Origin: Deltaproteobacteria bacterium
GTDB lineage: Bacteria > Myxococcota_A > Polyangia > Palsa-1104 > JAEUJZ01
Reading direction: 5' to 3'
NCBI GenBank assembly: GCA_017990795.1
Contig: JAGNNG010000048.1
Location: forward strand, 1-9,034
Length of the DNA: 9,034 nucleotides
The translations under genes and the position numbers were made by a program. Shown one piece after another: positions 1-4,928 of the stretch. The notes under the pieces are model-generated. The model made no database searches. It worked only from the letters and a program-made list of their open reading frames with translations, and had not been told where the DNA came from. Each line of letters begins with the position of its first letter. The first letter of the stretch is position 1.

Positions 1-892
1 CTAGATCGCTTGCTTCTGCCGTCGCTGCTTGCAATAGGGCGGCAATCAGTGCTGCATGAAAAGTGTCGCCACACGCCGTGGTGTCCAGCAGCACCGGCGG
101 AGTCAGTGCTGGCACCACCAGCTTTGTGAGCTCTGGCGCGGTGCTCGTGGTTGACTGCGTGGACAGCAGCGCAATGCAGCCGGCAGCGCCTCGCGTCACC
201 ACCGGTAGACCGCCGCATGCCTTGGCAAACTGTAGCGCGGCTTGCTCGGGGTCGGGCTGTCCCGTCAGTAGCTTGGGGAACTCTTCTGACACCACGCACA
301 GGTCGGCCAGCGCCAGTAGCTGCGCCGCCTCCGGAGTCGCTTGATCCAAATCGACCGAGATCACCGTACCCAGCTGCTTGGCTAGCGCCGCTGCGTGTAG
401 GGACGCTTCTGGGTACGTAAGGTCCACGTGCAGCACGCGCGCCGAGGCAATGAGGTCGGGCGTCAGCCGCGACGTAGGCAGGTTTAGGCCGGGGTCGCGC
501 CACTCCAGCACGCGCCGGTCACCGGTTGCATCCACGAGCAAAAGAGCCGTGCGACTAGGCAGACCCGCGCATAACTGAACGGCGGTCAGTTGTACGCCTT
601 CCGTTGCAAGCTCCTGTAGCAACTGCGTGCTGCGGGCATCATCCCCAACGGCGGTGCTTAGGGCCGTGCGCAGTCCCAGTCGCTGCGCTGCCACCATCGC
701 GGTTGCAATCTGCCCCCCGCCCAGCTGCAAAAATTCGGTCGCAGACAGCTTGTCCGGCAGCGCTTGCGAGAGCGAGACTCCCGTCGGTAGCGTCAGCACC
801 AGATCGGCAGAGCACTCGCCAATACCAAGGACATCCAGTGGCCGCTGGGCCGTGGCGCGCGCTTTTCGGAGGAGCCGGGTAACAGCGTTCAT
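1..892 (-). CDS. PfkB/ribokinase-family carbohydrate kinase (3' end missing)
   Basis: Cytoplasmic ATP-dependent kinase of the PfkB (ribokinase-like) family; sugar substrate not identifiable. The minus strand reads open from an ATG at 892-890 to the window edge, 297 codons without a stop. The N-terminus has the family's first strand (LDVLGIGECSADLVL, residues 19-33). The Gly-rich sugar-binding signature follows (LQLGGGQIATAMVAAQRLG, from about residue 55), then AVGDDARSTQLLQEL. Near the cut end is the C-terminal signature DTTACGDTFHAAL (270-282), which matches PfkB signature 2 (DTxGAGD). D276 is the expected catalytic base. The usual Gly-Ala before GD is Ala-Cys here, a mild departure in the anion hole. 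Only the C-terminal helices should be missing. No clear Shine-Dalgarno precedes the start. It is divergent from the small membrane protein at 964. Family certain, substrate unknown. Confidence 0.9.
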   Translation of the reverse strand, partial: MNAVTRLLRKARATAQRPLDVLGIGECSADLVLTLPTGVSLSQALPDKLSATEFLQLGGGQIATAMVAAQRLGLRTALSTAVGDDARSTQLLQELATEGVQLTAVQLCAGLPSRTALLLVDATGDRRVLEWRDPGLNLPTSRLTPDLIASARVLHVDLTYPEASLHAAALAKQLGTVISVDLDQATPEAAQLLALADLCVVSEEFPKLLTGQPDPEQAALQFAKACGGLPVVTRGAAGCIALLSTQSTTSTAPELTKLVVPALTPPVLLDTTACGDTFHAALIAALLQAATAEASDL

Positions 893-963
893 GGCGCAGA
901 CTTTACTTGCCCAGCTCGGGTTTTGTTGACCGTAGGTTTGCCGGGGGCGTATCCCTAAAGGAC
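893..963. promoter_or_regulatory. Divergent intergenic region
   Basis: Seventy-one bases separate the start of the PfkB-type kinase (leftward) from the start of the small membrane protein (rightward), so promoters for one or both should lie here or overlap the 5' ends. I cannot identify a convincing -35/-10 pair or an inverted repeat. The AAAGGA at 957-962 is the only Shine-Dalgarno-like element and sits unusually close to the ATG at 964. Inferred from gene orientation only. Confidence 0.35.
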
Positions 964-1197
964 ATGGCAGGACACGTCGAACCGATGGCAGCGCTGCAGC
1001 AAGCAGAGGCGGAACTGAACGCCGGTCATTTCGCGCAGGCGCGGCAGCAGCTGGCCGCTTGCTCCCCTGGCTCTGAGGCTGAAAAAGCCCAGCTAGCAGC
1101 TCTGCGGGCGCGCCTGCGTCCCGATCCGCTGGCCGCGATCTTGATTGTGACGTGCCTGCTGCTGATGGCGCTGGCAGTGGGGACGACCTGGCGTTAG
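964..1197 (+). CDS. Small TPR-like, C-terminally membrane-anchored protein
   Basis: A 77-residue protein that I do not recognise by name. The N-terminal half is an amphipathic helical hairpin (ALQQAEAELNAGHFAQARQQL) with the spacing of a single tetratricopeptide unit, continuing into a charged helix (EAEKAQLAALRARL). The last 20 or so residues are a hydrophobic span (LAAILIVTCLLLMALAVG) ending in TTWR, so it would be tail-anchored in the inner membrane with the helical part in the cytoplasm. The ATG at 964 was chosen because AAAGGA lies just upstream, though the spacing is only about one base. An in-frame TTG at 907 and an ATG at 985 are alternatives. It is divergent from the kinase and 174 bases from the permease. 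A single TPR unit suggests protein contact, but no function can be assigned. Confidence 0.6.
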   Translation: MAGHVEPMAALQQAEAELNAGHFAQARQQLAACSPGSEAEKAQLAALRARLRPDPLAAILIVTCLLLMALAVGTTWR

Positions 1198-1237
1198 GCG
1201 GGCGCGACTTGGCTGCTTCCGCGGGTCTAGCGGATGG

Positions 1238-1272
1238 CAGCGCAAAGACGACCAAAGCAGTGCTTTGCGCTG
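1238..1272. promoter_or_regulatory. Overlapping inverted repeats upstream of the permease gene
   Basis: CAGCGCAAAG (1238-1247) is a perfect 10-base inverted repeat of CTTTGCGCTG (1263-1272) with a 15-base loop. Within it, CAAAGCAGTGCTTTG (1253-1267) is a perfect odd palindrome, 7 bp around a central G. The two structures share the CTTTG arm, so as RNA they are mutually exclusive. As DNA the short palindrome resembles a dimeric repressor site. No T-run follows, so it is not a classic intrinsic terminator. It lies 41 bases after the small membrane-protein gene and about 100 bases before the permease start. Roles as operator, attenuator or weak terminator are all possible. Confidence 0.4.
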
Positions 1273-1371
1273 ACAGTGGGCCGTTGTATGGTGAGCTATT
1301 GCTTCGTATCACCGACGCTGCCGCTGCCTCTTGAATCCTGGGCGATTCGGTTGCAGTGAGGAGGATGGCTC

Positions 1372-2841
1372 ATGCAGAACCTGTTTCGCCGAAAGTCCGT
1401 TGACCACGTAGTCGCGGACGCAGATGGGACCGAAGAGGGGGGGCAGCGGCTGCATCGCTCGCTATCCGCGTTTGACCTGACGATGCTGGGCATCGGCGCG
1501 ATCATCGGCGCTGGTATTTTTGCCATCACCGGCACCGCCGCAGCCAAGCATGCCGGTCCGGCGATCATGCTGTCGTTTGTCGTTGGTGCTATCGGCTGCG
1601 CCTTTGCCGGTCTGTGCTACGCCGAGATGGCGGCGATGATTCCGATTGCGGGCAGCGCTTACACCTACTCGTACGCGACGCTGGGCGAGCTGTTCGCATG
1701 GATCATCGGCTGGGATCTGATCCTGGAGTACGCAGCTGGCGCTATCACCGTCGCGATCTCGTGGTCAGGCTACTTGGTCGAGCTGCTACACGGCGTCGGC
1801 ATTCACATCCCCAAAGAGCTGGCCAACGGCTACTTTGCCACCTGGACGACGGGCACCGGGGCTGAAGCGGTGGTGCATCACGGCATCGTCAACCTGCCCG
1901 CAGTGCTGCTGGTGGCCGCGATCACCTGGATGCTGGTCGTCGGTGTCAAAGAGAGCGCGCGGGCCACGAGCCTAATCGTGGTGGTCAAGGTGCTGGTCGT
2001 GCTGGCGTTCTTGGCGCTGGGCGTCAGTCATGTGCAGCCGGTGAACTGGACGCCGTTTATGCCCTTTGGCAAGTGGGGCGTGATTCAAGGCGCGGGCGTG
2101 GTGTTCTTTGCGTACATCGGCTTTGACGCGGTCACGACGATGTCTGAGGAGTCGAAGAATCCAAAGCGCGACCTGCCGATCGGCATCTTGGGCTCGCTGG
2201 CGGTTTGTACGGTGCTGTACATCGCGGTGGCGGCGGTGCTGACGGGAATTGTGCCGTATACCGAGCTGTCGCATCCGGCACCGGTGGCGCTGGCTCTGAC
2301 CCGCGCCGGCGTAGAGTGGGGCGCCAAGCTGGTCTCGGTGGGCGCCTTGGCGGGCCTGGGTAGCGTCGTGATGGTGATGATGATGGGGCAGCCGCGGGTG
2401 TTTTTCGCGATGAGCCGTGATGGCCTTCTCCCCGCTTCCATCAGCAAGGTGCATCCTAAGTTTCGTACGCCGTATCGGTCGACGATCTTGACCGGGATTT
2501 TTGTGGCGCTATGTGCCTCGACAATGAATGTCGATCAGGCGGGCGAGCTGACCTCGATCGGGACGCTGTTCGCGTTTGTGCTGGTGTGCTTGGGAGTAGT
2601 GGCCCTGCGGGTGATTGATCCCAAGCGGGTGCGTCCGTTCCGGGCCCCCGGCTCGCCCGTGATTCCGGTGCTGGGTGCGCTGTTCTGCTTGCTGATGATG
2701 GCTGGCCTGCCGCTGCATACCTGGGCCCGCTTCATCGGCTGGCTGGTGATTGGCCTGGTGGTCTACGGCAGCTACGGGATGAAGCACTCTGTGCTACGCC
2801 GGCGCGATTCCCAGCTGCCACCCGCAAGTTCCAGCAAGTAA
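1372..2841 (+). CDS. APC-superfamily amino acid permease (CAT type)
   Basis: Inner-membrane amino acid transporter, 489 residues, the normal full length for bacterial cationic-amino-acid-transporter-like (CAT, TC 2.A.3.3) permeases. After about 30 cytoplasmic residues, TM1 carries GIGAIIGAGIF (40-50), the unwound Gly-rich segment that binds the substrate carboxylate in this fold. Then come YAEMAAMIPIAGSAYTYSY, a TM6 region with VVFFAYIGFD (about 243-252) followed by the loop EESKNPKRDLPIGI, and GQPRVFFAMSRDGLLP (about 340-354). About twelve hydrophobic segments are visible. The start is fixed by GAGGAGG at 1358-1364, seven bases before the ATG. The family transports basic or small neutral amino acids by proton coupling; specificity cannot be read here. 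Its neighbours give no metabolic clue, and 190 bases separate it from the FHA genes. Confidence 0.93.
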   Translation: MQNLFRRKSVDHVVADADGTEEGGQRLHRSLSAFDLTMLGIGAIIGAGIFAITGTAAAKHAGPAIMLSFVVGAIGCAFAGLCYAEMAAMIPIAGSAYTYSYATLGELFAWIIGWDLILEYAAGAITVAISWSGYLVELLHGVGIHIPKELANGYFATWTTGTGAEAVVHHGIVNLPAVLLVAAITWMLVVGVKESARATSLIVVVKVLVVLAFLALGVSHVQPVNWTPFMPFGKWGVIQGAGVVFFAYIGFDAVTTMSEESKNPKRDLPIGILGSLAVCTVLYIAVAAVLTGIVPYTELSHPAPVALALTRAGVEWGAKLVSVGALAGLGSVVMVMMMGQPRVFFAMSRDGLLPASISKVHPKFRTPYRSTILTGIFVALCASTMNVDQAGELTSIGTLFAFVLVCLGVVALRVIDPKRVRPFRAPGSPVIPVLGALFCLLMMAGLPLHTWARFIGWLVIGLVVYGSYGMKHSVLRRRDSQLPPASSSK

Positions 2842-2969
2842 ATCCCAAGCTACCGCGGCAAATAGGTAGGCCCGCGTAGTCTCGTTCCCCACTAACAGAC
2901 AGGCTGCTGCAAAAAAGCGTGCTGGGTGGCGCTGCAGGAAAAGGGCGCGGGCTCATTTTGTTCTCGTCG

Positions 2970-2996
2970 AGAGGTGCCGCTATCCGGCGGCCCTCT
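2970..2996 (+). terminator. GC-rich stem-loop between permease and FHA genes (possible terminator)
   Basis: AGAGG-T-GCCGC (2970-2980) pairs with GCGGCCCTCT (2987-2996): ten base pairs with one bulged T and a six-base loop, TATCCG. It lies 128 bases past the permease stop. It is not followed by a run of T, only TGACTAACTA, so it may be a weak or factor-assisted terminator or a leader hairpin of the next gene. A shorter bulged hairpin (CTACCGCGG at 2850-2858 with CCGCGTAG at 2872-2879) lies closer to the permease stop. Confidence 0.35.
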
Positions 2997-3031
2997 TGAC
3001 TAACTAGGCCGTTCTTTTACGCTGCTAGCTT

Positions 3032-3916
3032 ATGACACTTGGCCTGGTCTGCGACGCTTGTGACACGCTGAGCCCCCTGTCTGCCACAGTGTGCCCGGTG
3101 TGCAGTGCGCCGCTGGGGGTCAAGGCAGCGGTGGCAGTAGCAGCAGTGGCAGGTCCTCGGACTTGTCCTAGCTGCAGCAATGAGGTGCCTGCTCAGCATC
3201 GGTTCTGCGGCTTTTGTGGCACCCGCGTCGAAGGTGCCGAGCAGCGTCCGCTGTGGCCGACAGCCTCGACGCAGAGCCGCGCCCGCCTGGTGCTGATCAA
3301 GGGCGAGGGCCAAGACGGAGTAGCGTTTCCGATCTTGGAGCACGGCGATCACGTCTCGGGGCGGCTTGAGGGCGGGATCATGTTTCCCGAGGACCCGCTG
3401 CTGTCGCCTCGTCATGCGACGTTCTTTTTTCGCGAAGGAAAGCTGTACGTACGCGACGATGGCTCGCGCAATGGCGTGTACATCCGCTTGCAGAAGCCCA
3501 AGGTGGTGACCACCGGCACGCAGCTGCTTATCGGTGAGCAGCTCTTGCGCGTAGATGCCTGTCCGCCTGAGCAAGTGCCAGTTCCCGACGCGGAGGGCAC
3601 GTACTTTTACTCGTCCCCGCATCGCTCGGCCAAGCTGTCGCTGGTGCAGCAGCTAGTCGGTGGCGAGGTTGGGCTGGTCTATCGCGCCCGCGGCGACACC
3701 GTCGTGATTGGCCGCGAGGGCAACGACGTAAACTTCCCTGAAGATCCATTTATTTCCGGTCGCCACGCGCAGATCCTGGCGCTAGACGATCGGCGCTTTC
3801 AGATCACTGATCTAGGCAGCAAGAACGGAACCTACGAGAAAGTACCGACGCTGATGCAGCTGTTTGCTGGGGATCATGTGTTCCTGGGCCAGCAGCTGCT
3901 GCGCGTCGAGATGTAG
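3032..3916 (+). CDS. Zinc-ribbon and tandem FHA-domain protein (first paralogue)
   Basis: A 294-residue cytoplasmic protein likely to read Ser/Thr phosphorylation; FHA domains bind phosphothreonine peptides. It starts with two four-cysteine zinc ribbons: C7/C10 with C21/C24, and C45/C48 with C59/C62, separated by an Ala/Val-rich linker. FHA domain 1 (about 83-180) shows G110-R111, S125-P-R-H128 and N147-G148. FHA domain 2 (about 205-294) shows G227-R228, S242-G-R-H245 and N265-G266-T267. Together these are the full set of conserved FHA residues in both copies. There is no signal peptide, membrane segment or kinase domain. No Shine-Dalgarno precedes the ATG; TTGACT at 2996-3001 could be a -35 element that would make the transcript nearly leaderless, but the -10 is poor. 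It is followed 63 bases later by a paralogue. The partner kinase is not in the window. Confidence 0.88.
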   Translation: MTLGLVCDACDTLSPLSATVCPVCSAPLGVKAAVAVAAVAGPRTCPSCSNEVPAQHRFCGFCGTRVEGAEQRPLWPTASTQSRARLVLIKGEGQDGVAFPILEHGDHVSGRLEGGIMFPEDPLLSPRHATFFFREGKLYVRDDGSRNGVYIRLQKPKVVTTGTQLLIGEQLLRVDACPPEQVPVPDAEGTYFYSSPHRSAKLSLVQQLVGGEVGLVYRARGDTVVIGREGNDVNFPEDPFISGRHAQILALDDRRFQITDLGSKNGTYEKVPTLMQLFAGDHVFLGQQLLRVEM

Positions 3917-3979
3917 GCGGACGGCTGGGACACATTAGCCAAGTCGCAGACCGGCTTTGGTCTACACGGAGAGAACGGC

Positions 3980-4741
3980 GTGCTTATCTGCAGAAACTGT
4001 GGCAAGGAAAATCAGCCCAGCTATCGCTACTGCCAGGACTGCGGCGCGTCGCTCGCTGCCGAGGTCCAGCGCCCCTTGAGCGCGGCGGTGCGCGGTCGCT
4101 TGGTCTTGGTACGACCCGATGGCAGTGATGGTGGCTCGCATCCGCTTCAGGACGGCGTGAACCTGCTGGGCCGAGGCTCGGGGCCGCTGTTTGACGCCGA
4201 CAGCTACCTATCGCCAGTCCATGTCCGGATCGAGATCGGCAAAGGCCGCAACGAAGGCCAGTTTGTGGTCCGCGATGCGGGCAGCCTCAACGGCGTGTTT
4301 TTAAAGATCAGCGAGGAAGAGCTACTGCCATTCGGGGCGATCTTTCGCGTGGGTCAAGAGCTGCTACGCCTTGACCCGGTCGCTCCGCCGCAGCTTCAGG
4401 AAGATGGCACCGAGATCATGGGCTCGCCAAACCCTAGCTACTGGGGGCGACTGGCGCTGATTATTGGGCGTTCTCCCGACGGGACGCTGCAAGAAGGCAG
4501 CTGCTTCCCGCTACTCGGGGACGCAGTGGTGTTGGGGCGTGAGCGCGGCGACATTCTCTTCTCGGAGGATGGCTACGTCTCGGGCACTCATGCACGGCTC
4601 AGCTATCGAGCCGGGCTGGTATATCTGCAGGATCTGGCAAGCTCCAACGGTACCTACCTGCGCATCGCCGGTGAGCGAGTGGTGCCAGCGGGGACCTACC
4701 TGCTGCTTGGACAGCAGCTGTTTCGCATCCAGCAAAATTAG
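3980..4741 (+). CDS. Zinc-ribbon and tandem FHA-domain protein (second paralogue)
   Basis: A 253-residue paralogue of the preceding gene. It begins with a GTG, supported by GGAG at 3968-3971 eight bases upstream and because the ribbon CRNCGKENQ starts at residue 4. It has one zinc ribbon only (C4/C7 with C18/C21). FHA domain 1 (about 38-135) has G64-R65, S78-P-V-H81 and N104-G105; the residue before His is Val rather than the Arg seen in the first protein, so ligand binding may be weaker. FHA domain 2 (about 155-253) has G186-R187, S201-G-T-H204 and N223-G224-T225. Both paralogues end in the same LGQQL(L/F)R strand. Predicted cytoplasmic, without catalytic motifs. Probably co-transcribed with the first paralogue; 182 bases separate it from the traA-like gene. 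Confidence 0.88.
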   Translation: MLICRNCGKENQPSYRYCQDCGASLAAEVQRPLSAAVRGRLVLVRPDGSDGGSHPLQDGVNLLGRGSGPLFDADSYLSPVHVRIEIGKGRNEGQFVVRDAGSLNGVFLKISEEELLPFGAIFRVGQELLRLDPVAPPQLQEDGTEIMGSPNPSYWGRLALIIGRSPDGTLQEGSCFPLLGDAVVLGRERGDILFSEDGYVSGTHARLSYRAGLVYLQDLASSNGTYLRIAGERVVPAGTYLLLGQQLFRIQQN

Positions 4742-4898
4742 CCACGACGGTCAGCCGCAATGCCGCCAGTGCTGCGGGCACGTACGTCACCGTGCTAGCT
4801 GCGTGGTGATCCGTGGCTTTTGGCGAGTCGCCGACCAGGCCAGCAGCTAAGCCACGAAACTTTCAGGGCTCAGCGACTGCTGCGGGTGGCTACGCTGA

Positions 4899-4928
4899 TT
4901 GACCCGATGAAGCCTGCACTGCTATGGT
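4899..4928 (+). promoter_or_regulatory. traA: Candidate sigma-70-type promoter of the traA-traB operon
   Basis: TTGACC (4899-4904, five of six matches to TTGACA) is followed after 18 bases by TATGGT (4923-4928, four of six matches to TATAAT). The predicted transcript start, near 4935, lies downstream of the ATG at 4924. If the promoter is real, translation would have to begin at a later codon such as the in-frame GTG at 4969. The match is by eye; many such pairs occur by chance. Confidence 0.28.

Noticed and set aside
63..929. Several short plus-strand open frames at the left end
   Set aside because: They lie opposite the uninterrupted PfkB-type kinase reading frame on the minus strand and have no domain features.
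1972..2454. Long minus-strand open frame (160 codons) with a His-rich stretch
   Set aside because: It is the antisense of the permease gene; the His run is the complement of ATG/GTG codons for Met/Val, and the composition is not protein-like.
2996..3023. Possible promoter TTGACT with TACGCT ahead of the first FHA gene
   Set aside because: The -10 matches only three of six positions and the -35 overlaps the stem-loop; noted only as a possibility for a near-leaderless transcript.
3017..3622. Minus-strand open frame of 201 codons opposite the first FHA gene
   Set aside because: Shadow frame; the plus strand shows zinc ribbons and the complete FHA residue set.
3948..3963. Small inverted repeat AGACC/GGTCT between the two FHA genes
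   Set aside because: Only five pairs around a six-base loop, expected by chance in GC-rich DNA.
4846..4874. Imperfect hairpin (GCT-A-AGCC with GGCT-C-AGC, 13-base loop) after the second FHA gene
   Set aside because: Seven pairs with a mismatch and no T-run; too weak to call a terminator.
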